This document shows positions 9,359 to 18,493 of a stretch of 31,512 bases of DNA, piece by piece. The notes beneath the pieces were generated by a model. The model ran no database searches. It was not told the DNA's origin and saw only the letters and a list, made by a program, of their open reading frames with translations. Within the stretch, counting starts at the first letter, position 1; every line of letters starts with the position of its first letter. Made by a program: the position numbers and the translations under genes. Origin of the DNA: Desulfurococcaceae archaeon UBA285 (lineage in GTDB: Archaea; Thermoproteota; Thermoprotei_A; Sulfolobales; Desulfurococcaceae); assembly GCA_002495025.1 (NCBI GenBank), contig DADP01000018.1, forward strand, positions 1 to 31,512, given 5' to 3'.

Positions 9359-10123
9359 TTGTCGTTATCTAGATTAAAACTAGCAACAAGGAGAGATGTA
9401 GAGAGGAGAGTAGGAGAACTAGTTGAATTCTACCGTGAAACATATGGTTCAGCTCTCTTTATAGGGGAGAGAACGTACTATCCAAGAGAACTAGTATTAA
9501 CACAAAGCCATATTGAATCAGATAAACTAGGATTAGTATTAAGATCCGTGTTGTTTGAAGCATATAGAGTACCAATAATAGTTGTTACTGGCGAGAAAAA
9601 TAAACACTACGTTGTAGACGGCCACCACCGTGTAATAGTTTACTCTTGGCTTGACTGGCGAATACCTGGATATACAATTATTGTACCCGGGTATAAACCA
9701 CGAATAGAGAAAAATATTATTGAAGTAGAAAGTATTAATCCACAAGACACTCCAATAGAGCTTTCTTGTTGGAGACATATTGTCAATACAATAAGGTTTT
9801 TTGAAAAACAATATGGTATACTAGCACGTGTATGGCTTGAAAACCTCAGGGTTGCACAATTAAAACCAACCGAGCCACCTATAAGAGATCCAAGTCCACA
9901 CCCATCATCACAGTATTGTCCAATACTAGTCTACAAGTATATAAGTGAATACTATGTCGTAGATGGTCACCACAGAGTGTGTTTTAAACTCGTACAGGGT
10001 GAAAACACTATTCAATCAATTGTATTTACACTTGAAAACCAGGAGGTAGGATTAATTAAAACAGCTAGGAGACTTGGACATGCATATTTCACTCTTGAAT
10101 ACTGTGGAAAACCAGTTAAATAA
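9359..10123 (+). CDS. Tandem ParB/sulfiredoxin-fold protein with two DGHHR motifs
   Basis: This 254-residue protein appears to contain two copies of a ParB-like domain. The first has HYVVDGHHRVIV (DGHHR at residues 87-91), the second YYVVDGHHRVCF (DGHHR at 202-206). In ParB/sulfiredoxin-fold families this loop forms a nucleotide-binding site. Archaeal members of the fold include ADP-dependent serine kinase, so a small-molecule kinase or nucleotidyl enzyme is as likely as DNA partitioning. There is no helix-turn-helix domain, which argues against a chromosomal ParB role. The start is probably TTG at 9359, seven nt after the transporter stop. The next gene encodes a P-loop protein. The two-domain layout is read directly; function is not assigned. 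Confidence 0.6.
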   Translation: MSLSRLKLATRRDVERRVGELVEFYRETYGSALFIGERTYYPRELVLTQSHIESDKLGLVLRSVLFEAYRVPIIVVTGEKNKHYVVDGHHRVIVYSWLDWRIPGYTIIVPGYKPRIEKNIIEVESINPQDTPIELSCWRHIVNTIRFFEKQYGILARVWLENLRVAQLKPTEPPIRDPSPHPSSQYCPILVYKYISEYYVVDGHHRVCFKLVQGENTIQSIVFTLENQEVGLIKTARRLGHAYFTLEYCGKPVK

Positions 10124-10145
10124 TGAAGCATAATATATAGTTCTA

Positions 10146-11018
10146 ATGGTGTTTAAAACGACTCGTTACATACTAGTCTCTGGGTTAATACCATTTGAAT
10201 CCGGTAAAACATGGTTTACTATTGGAGTAGGATTAGCTATTAGAAACCAAGGGTTTAAAGTCGCAGTGTATAAACCAGTTGCAGCTCATAATCTCTGGTA
10301 TTCTCCGAGAACAATACGTAAATCTATTGAACTAGGAGTACTTGTAGGCAATGATGTATCTCTATACTATGATTATGGATTAATGCCTAATCCAGCTATT
10401 GGAAACCCCATAGCCCTTGCGACGACACCAGTAGACCCTGGAGTATACCTTGAAAACCTAAATACATACTATAGTGAACTAGAAAATATCTACTCTATTC
10501 TAGTTCTCTCTAGGAAGACTAGTTGTCTCTCAAACACTATTATACACAATTACTACCCTGAAAACACGCGTAAACTAGCGGGTAGAACAAAAAGGCTTGT
10601 TTTAAAACTCGCCAGGTATTTAAAAGCAGTTGAATCCAATATTGGAGAACTCAATGAATACATGTCTTCACGTAGAATTGAAGAAGAACTAGATAAGTGT
10701 CTAGAAGAGTATTCGCGTGGTATAGAAGTAGTGCTTGTTGAAAGCTTTAATGACGCGGTAGCTCCATATCTCGGTATACTAGATAAAATCATAGCTCTTG
10801 GAGTGGTAGCTCCATCTAGAATACTCGTTTACACCGACATTGAAGTAGTTAAAGAAATAGTAGAAGAAGCAGTAAGTAGTATGGGCTGGGAGGGCCTGAG
10901 AACAAAACACCTCGTTGAAAAAACTAAACCTTCATTTACAATCGAGACCACACCAATTAGTAAACCAGGAGTTAGAAGAGAACACGAATTATTTGTAAAA
11001 CATGTTGTTTCAACTTAG
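10146..11018 (+). CDS. BioD/CobB-like P-loop NTPase of unknown function
   Basis: This 290-residue protein opens like a dethiobiotin-synthetase-type P-loop enzyme: a beta strand, then GLIPFESGKTWFT (residues 14-26, Walker A with SGKT), then RNQGFKVAVYKPVAAHN, where the KPVAAHN segment matches the substrate-side motif of the BioD/CobB fold. A later VVLVESFNDAVAP segment (about 195-208) occupies the Walker B position. The middle part is helical and charged and not recognised. No biotin genes are nearby, so biotin synthesis is not implied; the fold is also used for ligase and regulatory functions. It lies 22 nt after the ParB-fold gene, suggesting the two proteins act together. The substrate is unknown. 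Confidence 0.55.
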   Translation: MVFKTTRYILVSGLIPFESGKTWFTIGVGLAIRNQGFKVAVYKPVAAHNLWYSPRTIRKSIELGVLVGNDVSLYYDYGLMPNPAIGNPIALATTPVDPGVYLENLNTYYSELENIYSILVLSRKTSCLSNTIIHNYYPENTRKLAGRTKRLVLKLARYLKAVESNIGELNEYMSSRRIEEELDKCLEEYSRGIEVVLVESFNDAVAPYLGILDKIIALGVVAPSRILVYTDIEVVKEIVEEAVSSMGWEGLRTKHLVEKTKPSFTIETTPISKPGVRREHELFVKHVVST

Positions 11019-11059
11019 AAACACTATGAATGTAGGAGTAGTGGAAAAATCTATTAGTG

Positions 11060-11070
11060 AAATTTAAAAG
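11060..11070 (+). promoter_or_regulatory. TATA box of tRNA-Glu
   Basis: AAATTTAAAAG lies about 30-40 nt before the tRNA 5' end, the expected place for an archaeal TATA element with transcription beginning a few bases before the mature tRNA. Confidence 0.5.
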
Positions 11071-11099
11071 GGTTTCTATTGGTTAAAACATAACAAGGA

Positions 11100-11191
11100 G
11101 CCGCCGTAGTATAGCCCGGTCAAGTATGCGGGCCTTTCGAGCCGTGTGGCGGAGAAAGCCCGTGACCCGGGTTCAAATCCCGGCGGCGGCA
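11100..11191 (+). tRNA. tRNA-Glu(TTC) with a 17-nt intron
   Basis: The acceptor stem GCCGCCG (11100-11106) pairs perfectly with CGGCGGC (11184-11190); A11191 is the discriminator and CCA is not encoded. The T arm is CCGGG-TTCAAAT-CCCGG. The anticodon stem CGGGC (11129-11133) pairs with GCCCG (11158-11162) once an intron at about 11140-11156 is removed. The spliced loop reads C-T-TTC-G-A, giving anticodon TTC. Intron placement between positions 37 and 38 is the canonical archaeal site; the exact boundary could shift by a base. Spliced length is 75 nt. Confidence 0.93.
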
Positions 11192-11216
11192 TTTCTCACA
11201 TATTTGGGTTTCAACT

Positions 11217-11441
11217 ATGAGAGAATACGATTTGAGGAAAATAGGAGGGTGTAGTGATAACCCAATATCATATCTCCTCAAAATACTAGAAGAAGGGCAC
11301 GGAGAATTCACTGTTTTAACAAAGAAAACACTGATTCCACTAGAACTAGCTAGATTAATAGCAATGAGAAAAGGATATAGAGTAGACGTTATATCAGATG
11401 TTGGCGACGAGTTGAAATTAAGGTTTTATAGAGAAAAATAA
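11217..11441 (+). CDS. TusA/SirA-like small protein
   Basis: This 74-residue protein matches the TusA layout: DLRKIGGCSDNPISYLLKILEE (strand, loop and first helix), EFTVLTKKTLIPLELARLIAMRKGYRVDVIS (second strand and helix), and a final strand ELKLRFYR. TusA proteins carry persulfide sulfur to tRNA modification or sulfur metabolism through a Cys in CPxP. Here the place reads GGCSDNP, so a Cys is kept but the CPxP context is not. It starts 25 nt after tRNA-Glu and has no strong ribosome binding site, so it may be read from the tRNA transcript or be leaderless. Role in sulfur relay is inferred only from fold. Confidence 0.5.
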   Translation: MREYDLRKIGGCSDNPISYLLKILEEGHGEFTVLTKKTLIPLELARLIAMRKGYRVDVISDVGDELKLRFYREK

Positions 11442-11514
11442 TTGCTTCTCCCAAGTGTTTTAATATAGAACTTGTTTTTCTCAGAGCCCGCTCTTTAAAC
11501 ATATTACTATGTGA

Positions 11515-12438
11515 GTGTATAGAGTTATATTGGTGTCTAGTTTGGTAAAGAAAATTCCAAGTACTCATGTCATTTATAGTTTTAGTCCTAGCAACAAACC
11601 CGTTGAGAAAGCTACACCCGGAGAAATAATTGTCTTTGAAACACTAGATGCCTTCGGCGGCCAGGTGAAAAGTGAAAATACACTACTTTCAAGTATTGAC
11701 TGGACTCGTGTAAACCCGGCTACAGGGCCATTGTACATTGAAGGAGCTGAACCAGGCGATACACTAGTAGTAGACATACTCGACATAGATATCGCCGACT
11801 ACGCCATTATAGCTGTTATTCCAGGCGCGGGCGTCTTGAGAGATAAAAAGTTCGAACCCAGAGTCAAAATCCTACCTGTAAGTAGGGGATGTATTTTATT
11901 CAATGGAATTAAACTCGTAGTAAAACCCATGATCGGCGTTATAGGTGTATCTCCACCAGACAATTCAATACCAACTGGTACCTCGGGACCTCATGGTGGA
12001 AACATGGATGTTGCAGAAGTTACAAAGGGATCCCGCGTATATCTACCAGTATTTGTAAAGGGTGGTTTACTCGCAATTGGCGACCTCCACGCGCTTCAAG
12101 CTGATGGAGAAATTTGTGTTGCGGCAGCTGAAACGCCTGGTAGTGTAACTGTTAGAGTGGAATTAATCAAAGGTAGAAAACCAAAACTACCAATAGTAGA
12201 AACACAAAACTACATACACATTATTGGGTATGGCGAAACACTCGATGAAGCAGCGTATAGAGCAACAGAAGTAGCTGTTGAAGCATTAATGAAAGAGCAT
12301 TCAACGAGTTTTGAAGAGGCATACATGCTAGCCAGTCTAGTCGTAGACCTCAAAATAAACCAGAGTGTAGACCCTGCAAAAGGAGTTCGTGCATCAATAC
12401 CAAAAAACTTAGTGTCTATAGATTCACTACTCCAATAA
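11515..12438 (+). CDS. Acetamidase/formamidase family amidohydrolase
   Basis: This 307-residue enzyme of the FmdA/AmdA family hydrolyses short amides such as formamide or acetamide to ammonia and the acid. Family features include PATGPLYIEGAEPGDTLVVDI (residues about 69-89), IGVSPPDNSIPTGTSGPHGGNMD (about 143-165), and VKGGLLAIGDLHALQADGEICVAAAETPG (about 181-209), which together hold the zinc and catalytic residues of the family. The length is close to the short archaeal and bacterial form. The start is GTG at 11515; a TATA-like CTCTTTAAAC lies about 20-25 nt upstream, fitting a nearly leaderless mRNA. In a peptide-degrading archaeon it may serve amino-acid amide breakdown, but the substrate is not known from sequence. 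Confidence 0.87.
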   Translation: MYRVILVSSLVKKIPSTHVIYSFSPSNKPVEKATPGEIIVFETLDAFGGQVKSENTLLSSIDWTRVNPATGPLYIEGAEPGDTLVVDILDIDIADYAIIAVIPGAGVLRDKKFEPRVKILPVSRGCILFNGIKLVVKPMIGVIGVSPPDNSIPTGTSGPHGGNMDVAEVTKGSRVYLPVFVKGGLLAIGDLHALQADGEICVAAAETPGSVTVRVELIKGRKPKLPIVETQNYIHIIGYGETLDEAAYRATEVAVEALMKEHSTSFEEAYMLASLVVDLKINQSVDPAKGVRASIPKNLVSIDSLLQ

Positions 12439-12727
12439 TATAACAAGTATACAGGGTAAACCATGGAAAAATACATATTAAACATGTAACTATAAAAGAA
12501 TGAACTCTACGGAGCCCTCTAGATAAACTTTTCCATTGAAAATATTTTTACCACTCTTTCAAACAATAGTTTGAACTATTTGTTTTCATATACTATTGAT
12601 GTTTTATTTTAAGTAATATTTTATCTATTATGAAGTGGGAGAATTGTTAGACTCATTAGTGGGTAAAAAAAATAGATTACACAAAAGTTTATAACCTATG
12701 GATGATTAATTACTATGGGTGTGGGTA
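12439..12727. other. Intergenic region before the subtilase gene
   Basis: This 289-nt AT-rich gap holds an imperfect inverted repeat (AAACAATAGTT / AACTATTTGTTT, about 12561-12584) that may end the amidase transcript. The likely TATA box of the subtilase gene, GTTTATAACC (12687-12696), is followed by GGTGTGG at 12718-12724 as ribosome binding site. I see no further gene. Confidence 0.45.
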
Positions 12728-15700
12728 ATGAATCCCAAATTCTTGAAAACCACTAGTGTAATTGTATTAATTCTAATCCTTGTAATACCACACATGGCAA
12801 TTGCATTATCCCAAACTACAATACCAGAATTAAAGCCGGGTTATACAAGAGCCTATATTAGCCCAATACTACTAGACGATGAATTCTGGAAACATGGTGC
12901 ATATGTTGAAGACTCTTCTCTACTATCAATTGGTAAACCAGACCCAGTTGAATTCGAAATAGCAGATGTGGAATTCGGACAAGTATTAATTATAATGAGT
13001 AGAACTACTTCGCCGATTGTATTAAAGGGCAAAGTATTGGGATTAATTGCTAATTTACCAACACACATGTACAACGTGGTTATTGCATGGATAACAAGAG
13101 ATCAACTAAACAAACTAGGATCTACCCCGGGAGTATTAGCAATACTACCAGATATTAGACTAGACGTACTAGTAAACAAAGAGCAGAAAGTACTAAGAGA
13201 ACTACTAGATAAAGACCCAGTACTAGCAGAGATTCTAGAAGCAGGTGGAAGCGGGCAGGGTACACACCACTATACAGTAGAAGTAACTGGAGCCTATGAT
13301 GTATGGACTCAATATGGAATTAGAGGCGAAGGAGTAAAACTAGCGATAATCGATACTGGTGTAGACTACGGGTCGCCAGGTCTCGGGTTAGAAGCAATAG
13401 CTAGAGACGAGTATGGACTACCCTTGATATTCGATGCGAGTAGTCTTGGACTAGTATTAACACCTGTAAAAGCCACTGTACTTACTGATGGATATATAAG
13501 AGTAAACTATAGTGATCTATATGTATTCCAACCACCATACTACGTGTTTAGATGGACTAATAGATTATACGTTAGATTTACCGGTTGTGGTGGACGTTCA
13601 GGATGGCTAACAGTACCCGACACCTGGTATATTGGTAATATAACATTCAATCCAAGTGTTCCAATTAAATTTGGATTGGCATACCAGTACATATCGACAT
13701 CTCTTGGTACACTCTACTATACTATTCCAGTAATAGTTGTAGACTCTAGTGGAGATGGATACTATGATACACTCTATGCTGACACTACTACAGCACTATA
13801 CCTAGTGAGATGGGCGCTAGCAGTCTGTAATGTAACAATACCTGGTACACTTGGAACAACACCAGACTTCTCCTTTGCCGATGAAGAACCCATTACCTAC
13901 GGCAACGAGGTAATAGCTAGAGACCTAGATGGAGATGGTATTAGAGATTACTCTGTGGGTGCACTGGCTGGATACGTCTACGACGCCGCGTTCGTAATAC
14001 TACTAGAGAAACTTGGTACATGGAAGGAGTTAATGCCTCAAACACAACCACTATATGGATATTCAACAGCGAGTGTAATAATGTATGAGACATGGAGGTA
14101 TGAGCCAGTAGCTATGGTATGGCCTGGTCTAGACCCGTATGGAGACTACGTTGTATTAGAATACGACTACCACAGTCACGGCACATACTGTGCAAACACA
14201 GCTGCTGGAAGAGACTTCTACGCTCAAACAGGCTACGGTGCGAGAAGTATTTCTGGACAAGCACCAGCAGCCAAGATCGCTGCTTCACCAGCACTATACT
14301 TTGGAACAACAGCTGTATCAATATACTTCTTCTCTGGCTTCGATCTCGCTACACCATATGGCGATGGATCAAGGTATCTATGGCCAAATCTACTCGTCAA
14401 TCCATGGATTGCCTTCGAAGGCTATGAATGGACTTGGGTATATACTGGTGAACACCAGGTAGACATTACTAGTAACTCCTGGGGTATAAGTGGATGGGCT
14501 CTATGGGGTTGGAATACTGGTGCAGACCCATCAAGCGTGATATTCGACTATACGATACTAGTATCTGGAACAATGCACTTTGTAGCTGTTGGTAATGGTG
14601 GACCAGGCTATGGAACAATTGCATCACCTGCAAGCTCATCTCTTGCTATTGGTGTTGGTGCTGCAACAGAGTTTACTTATAGACCAATATATGGCTACTA
14701 CTGGCCTGGTTCTAGTAGAGACGTTATAACATGGAGTAATCGTGGACCAACAGAGCTAGGTGTTGTAAAACCAGATGTACTAGCTATTGGATCTTTTGCA
14801 TGGGCTGTTGGTAGAACATGGGATGCGCTTGGAAATATCTATGGAATACGAAGACTAACTGGTACTTTAGCATACAACCTCTTTAGTGGTACAAGCCAGG
14901 CTACACCAATGGCTGCTGGTGTAGGATCGCTCGTTGTATCAGCTTATAGAGTATTATATGGAAGTAGAATACCACCATATCTATTAAAGACAATATTGAT
15001 GAATACAGCTAGAGACACTGGATTCGACGAGTTATCCCAGGGTGCTGGATTTGTCAATGCATATAGAGCTGTTACAGCAGTATATGATCCATCATTCCCC
15101 AAGGTATACTCAACAGACTTTGCTAGAGACGTATTCAGCGAATTAGAATTAAACTATGCAGCGATAACCTATGGAGAATTCACTGAAATCGCTGGTTCAT
15201 GGTTTGAACCAAAGATCTTTATACCACTCGTTAAAACATATGAAACAAGAAAGCTTACAATTGAAGGTGCTGGTACATATAGAGTATACCCAGCAAGACT
15301 AGTAGCAGTAGAAACAAGAGATATTTGTAGTGCGATAACAAGTGGTATTGATCTAGCTGGATGTAGTGGAGACACGGTATACCTCAATGTAACAGCCGCT
15401 ACAGTCTACGCTCACGTCTTCATTGATCCAAGTACTCTAACTAAATACGACTTCTTTGAAATAGAAGCAGTATATCCATATGAATACTTTGAATCGGGTG
15501 GTAGAAGTGGAAACTACACCTTATTAATCGGTTCAAGCATATTAGACTTCGCCTACTGGATAGATGTTGGTGCAGATGGAGTATTCTCATGGAGTGAAAC
15601 TGGTAGAATAACATATGATATACGTAGAGCTAATGCACTGAGAATACAGAGTGGTAGACTAAGCGAGAAACTAGCAGAAATTGAGGCACTTGCAGAGAGA

Positions 15701-16897
15701 TATATAGGTGTAAATGTATCGAGTCTACCAAAATACCTAGTATTGAGAATTGGTGTTTCAGGAGCAACATTTAGAGGAATACTGCCAATTAAGATTAGAA
15801 TAGTGGGATACAAACTATCACCATGGAGCGATGTACGTGTTAGTCCATCTATACTCACTGTAACAAGTGGTAGTAGAGTAGTAAATGTAACGGTTTCACC
15901 GACACCACTACGTGGATTCCACAGTGGATACATTGTAGTAGAAGAAATAACCAAGAAATATAGATACCTAGTACCAATATCATACTTCATACCATTAGAG
16001 ATCACCAGTGAATACCTATATAAGATAACACCATACACGGAAAACACACCGAGAAAGAACACTTATATACGCGGTGCATTCGACTATACTTGGAGATATG
16101 AATCAGGTGATTGGAGAGTATTCAAAGTAATAGTATCACCATCACTAACAAATATATGGGCTCTTGGCGTTAGAGTAACATGGCCTATACACGGTAATAC
16201 CAACTATGCAAGCAACCTCGACGTCCACGTCTACGGTCCATACACCTACTACATGGTAGACGAAGCATACAATGTATACACGTATAGTGTAAACACCGTT
16301 CAATTAGCAGCTGAGTTAACCAGAGACCCGGCAAGAGGATCCAGTTATAACCCAACCAGGTTCTGGGATGCATATAAGCCTGGAGAATCAATAATAGTTG
16401 CACCAGTATCTGGACCCGGTGTATATAGAGTAGTAGTTAGAAACATTCAGTATAGAGGATTATTCTATAATGAGTTATTTACACTCGAAGTATTTCCAAT
16501 AACACTAAGAACAGTGTATTCATATAATGCTAATACAAAGACCTATACTTATTTAGTAACAATTAAAACACCGGGTTACTCTATGCAAACACTACCACAA
16601 ACACTAACTCCAACTAGAGAAGCAATATATGTAACAAACATGGTATACATACCCGATATTTCAAATGTCGGTATAAGTGTATCAGCTAGTATAAACAGGG
16701 TCGATTATACAACTGGATTACTATATGCAACAATACAAGTAAAACACATTGATACAACACCACGTGGAATATACATGATACCATTATCAACAGTATTCAG
16801 TGTACCAGTAACAACATGTGGTTGGTTAGAAGGTGGCAATGCAAACATATACTCCTACCACAATGAAATACCACTAGTTATAACAGTAAAGATATAA
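12728..16897 (+). CDS. Giant secreted subtilisin-like protease (pyrolysin/STABLE-type, S8)
   Basis: This 1389-residue secreted serine protease begins with a signal peptide (about 1-27: FLKTTSVIVLILILVIPHMAIA). A propeptide-like region runs to about residue 170. The catalytic triad is Asp209 (AIIDTGVDYG), His484 (HSHGTYCA) and Ser723 (SGTSQATPMAAG), with the oxyanion Asn in ITSNSWG between them. About 275 residues separate Asp and His, far more than in ordinary subtilisins. This insert carries two calcium-loop-like motifs, DSSGDGYYD and DLDGDGIRD. The remaining 650 residues are beta-rich and aromatic, like pyrolysin and the S-layer-attached STABLE protease of Staphylothermus marinus. No C-terminal membrane helix is seen, so attachment would be noncovalent. 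I chose ATG at 12728 for its ribosome binding site; GTG at 12719 is the alternative. It probably supplies peptides for growth. A T-rich terminator follows. Confidence 0.9.
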   Translation: MNPKFLKTTSVIVLILILVIPHMAIALSQTTIPELKPGYTRAYISPILLDDEFWKHGAYVEDSSLLSIGKPDPVEFEIADVEFGQVLIIMSRTTSPIVLKGKVLGLIANLPTHMYNVVIAWITRDQLNKLGSTPGVLAILPDIRLDVLVNKEQKVLRELLDKDPVLAEILEAGGSGQGTHHYTVEVTGAYDVWTQYGIRGEGVKLAIIDTGVDYGSPGLGLEAIARDEYGLPLIFDASSLGLVLTPVKATVLTDGYIRVNYSDLYVFQPPYYVFRWTNRLYVRFTGCGGRSGWLTVPDTWYIGNITFNPSVPIKFGLAYQYISTSLGTLYYTIPVIVVDSSGDGYYDTLYADTTTALYLVRWALAVCNVTIPGTLGTTPDFSFADEEPITYGNEVIARDLDGDGIRDYSVGALAGYVYDAAFVILLEKLGTWKELMPQTQPLYGYSTASVIMYETWRYEPVAMVWPGLDPYGDYVVLEYDYHSHGTYCANTAAGRDFYAQTGYGARSISGQAPAAKIAASPALYFGTTAVSIYFFSGFDLATPYGDGSRYLWPNLLVNPWIAFEGYEWTWVYTGEHQVDITSNSWGISGWALWGWNTGADPSSVIFDYTILVSGTMHFVAVGNGGPGYGTIASPASSSLAIGVGAATEFTYRPIYGYYWPGSSRDVITWSNRGPTELGVVKPDVLAIGSFAWAVGRTWDALGNIYGIRRLTGTLAYNLFSGTSQATPMAAGVGSLVVSAYRVLYGSRIPPYLLKTILMNTARDTGFDELSQGAGFVNAYRAVTAVYDPSFPKVYSTDFARDVFSELELNYAAITYGEFTEIAGSWFEPKIFIPLVKTYETRKLTIEGAGTYRVYPARLVAVETRDICSAITSGIDLAGCSGDTVYLNVTAATVYAHVFIDPSTLTKYDFFEIEAVYPYEYFESGGRSGNYTLLIGSSILDFAYWIDVGADGVFSWSETGRITYDIRRANALRIQSGRLSEKLAEIEALAERYIGVNVSSLPKYLVLRIGVSGATFRGILPIKIRIVGYKLSPWSDVRVSPSILTVTSGSRVVNVTVSPTPLRGFHSGYIVVEEITKKYRYLVPISYFIPLEITSEYLYKITPYTENTPRKNTYIRGAFDYTWRYESGDWRVFKVIVSPSLTNIWALGVRVTWPIHGNTNYASNLDVHVYGPYTYYMVDEAYNVYTYSVNTVQLAAELTRDPARGSSYNPTRFWDAYKPGESIIVAPVSGPGVYRVVVRNIQYRGLFYNELFTLEVFPITLRTVYSYNANTKTYTYLVTIKTPGYSMQTLPQTLTPTREAIYVTNMVYIPDISNVGISVSASINRVDYTTGLLYATIQVKHIDTTPRGIYMIPLSTVFSVPVTTCGWLEGGNANIYSYHNEIPLVITVKI

Positions 16898-16907
16898 CTA
16901 TAATTCA

Positions 16908-16958
16908 CCTTTTTTCTTCATTCTCGTTTTTACCTATCCTCATTCTTTTCACTCCTCC
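16908..16958 (+). terminator. T-rich transcription terminator after the subtilase gene
   Basis: A run of pyrimidine-rich sequence with several T tracts (CTTTTTTCTTC, CGTTTTTACC, TTCTTTTCAC) begins 11 nt after the stop codon. Archaeal intrinsic termination needs little more than T tracts. Confidence 0.55.
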
Positions 16959-17095
16959 TTTACGGGGAAATATGTTTAATAGTAGAGTAGTGTAATTTCC
17001 CATAGGACTGTTTCTAGATTAAAAAATATTAAAAAACTGCTAGGTGATAGTATTATTGGTAACTAAGGAAAAGACGTGTGTATTGGTGAATAGCG

Positions 17096-18394
17096 TTGAT
17101 TTACCAAGTTATAGTGTCACTGCTATTCATAGTATTCATAGGACTAATATCAATTGGAATCGACAGATTTATAGTTGCAACTTCTACAATAATCCTTCTT
17201 CTTTTACTGGGAGTTATCTCACCACATGAAGTTTTGAACTTTGTAGACTGGGATGTACTAGGATTAATTATCTTTATGAACATGTATAGCTATATCTTGG
17301 AAGAATCGGGTTTTGCCAGGTTTGTTACATACAAGATCGTATCATCTATTAAGAATACTAGAGTACTACTATATTCATTAATACTACTTTCGGGAATTGT
17401 CAGCTTGATCTTGGAAAACGCTGTTACAGTCTTTATATTTGCGCCTGTAGCCCTAGAGGCCTCTATAATGCTTGGTGTAGACCCTAGAAAGATATTAATT
17501 GGTATAGCACTAGCTGCTGGAATGTCTGGATCTGCGACAATGGTTGGTGATCCACCAGCAATGATCGTGGCAGGTCACTACAATCTTGGCTTTATGGACT
17601 TCATATTTTATAATACTAGGCCATCAATGTTTTTCTTAATACTAATACCCATGATAATAGCTATTGCATCATATGTATACTTCAACTTCAAAGAAATAGA
17701 CGAAAAGAATATTGATTTATCAAAAGTAGACTTGGGAGCAGTAGACAAGTTGTTTGTATATGAAGCTCTTGTATTTCTACTAGTTAAAATAGTTTTATTG
17801 AGTGTAAGAAAAGAACTTGGATTACCTCTAACTATACCGGCGTTTATAGCATTAACATGTGTTTTAGCTACTAGAATTCTAGTACATAGAGATGTAGAGA
17901 CAGCTAGAAACACTATTAGAGAGGGATTAGACTATAAACTACCAGTATTTCTTATATCAGTATTTCTACTGAGTAATTCTCTAAAGAAACACGGTGTAAC
18001 AGACATTATAGCCAGCTACATATTGAGTTATGCTGGTGGAAACCCCATATCAATAGCTATAACTGTTTTTACACTCTCAGCTATTCTATCAGCATTTATA
18101 GAAAACATACCAGTAACACTAACACTACTACCAATAATAGACGTGGTATCAATAAATCTCAGAGTAGACCCCGTTATTCTAGCATGGGCAGCATTATCGG
18201 GTCTTACAGCTGGAGGAGGATATACATATATCGGAAGCGGAGCGAACGTTGTGGCCATCCATATACTCGAAAGCAAGAAAATAAAAACAACATTTAACTC
18301 CTTTATAAAGACGGCACTTCCATTCAATATAGTAAACACGATTACTGTATTAGGACTCTACATAGCAATATGGGGTCCCATTATTTTCAAGTAG
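17096..18394 (+). CDS. ArsB/NhaD-type ion or anion permease
   Basis: This 432-residue membrane protein of the ArsB/NhaD (ion transporter) superfamily has about eleven hydrophobic helices. The two family repeats are visible: ENAVTVFIFAPVALEAS followed by AAGMSGSATMVGDPPAMIVAG (residues about 107-162), and IENIPVTLTLLPII followed by SGLTAGGGYTYIGSGANVVA (about 336-388). The GDPP loop in the first repeat matches the usual G-G-x-x-T-x-I-G-D-P-P substrate-site loop. Members move arsenite, sodium/protons or dicarboxylates; none can be chosen here because no ArsA, ArsR or metabolic partner is nearby. The start is TTG at 17096 with GGTGA about 7 nt upstream. It is the last clearly host-type gene before the integrated element, ending about 55 nt short of the tRNA fragment. 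Confidence 0.85.
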   Translation: MIYQVIVSLLFIVFIGLISIGIDRFIVATSTIILLLLLGVISPHEVLNFVDWDVLGLIIFMNMYSYILEESGFARFVTYKIVSSIKNTRVLLYSLILLSGIVSLILENAVTVFIFAPVALEASIMLGVDPRKILIGIALAAGMSGSATMVGDPPAMIVAGHYNLGFMDFIFYNTRPSMFFLILIPMIIAIASYVYFNFKEIDEKNIDLSKVDLGAVDKLFVYEALVFLLVKIVLLSVRKELGLPLTIPAFIALTCVLATRILVHRDVETARNTIREGLDYKLPVFLISVFLLSNSLKKHGVTDIIASYILSYAGGNPISIAITVFTLSAILSAFIENIPVTLTLLPIIDVVSINLRVDPVILAWAALSGLTAGGGYTYIGSGANVVAIHILESKKIKTTFNSFIKTALPFNIVNTITVLGLYIAIWGPIIFK

Positions 18395-18448
18395 TATACT
18401 GGCATTCATGATGTAATGAAGACTCTAAAGACTAGACTGAGATGGTCG

Positions 18449-18493
18449 CGGGCCCGCCGGGATTTGAACCCGGGTCTTCCGGCTCCGGAGGCC
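18449..18493 (-). repeat. Left attachment site: 3' half of a tRNA-Arg(CCG) gene
   Basis: On the minus strand this reads as an anticodon loop C-T-CCG-G-A, the 3' anticodon-stem strand GCCGG, variable loop AAGAC, a perfect T arm (CCGGG-TTCAAAT-CCCGG), the 3' acceptor strand CGGGCCC and discriminator G. The 5' acceptor strand GGGCCCG and D arm that a whole tRNA needs are absent. Pairing of the anticodon stem fails at position 28 (G opposite G42), where the tRNA match ends. This is what remains when an element inserts into a tRNA-Arg gene. SSV1 of Sulfolobus is known to use the 3' half of tRNA-Arg(CCG), and the integrase at 18855 is of that type. Confidence 0.8.

Noticed and set aside
9359..10123. 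Chromosome-partition ParB function for the DGHHR protein.
   Set aside because: No helix-turn-helix domain, no ParA partner of the deviant Walker type (the neighbour is BioD-like), and no visible parS-like repeats.
11120..11311. Open frame antisense to tRNA-Glu.
   Set aside because: It reads across the tRNA gene, giving the RDLNPGHG-type peptide typical of antisense tRNA artefacts.
18411..18455. Possible C/D box RNA (ATGATGT ... CTGA) just before the tRNA fragment.
   Set aside because: Only about 30 nt between boxes, no internal D'/C' pair, and the C box is imperfect.
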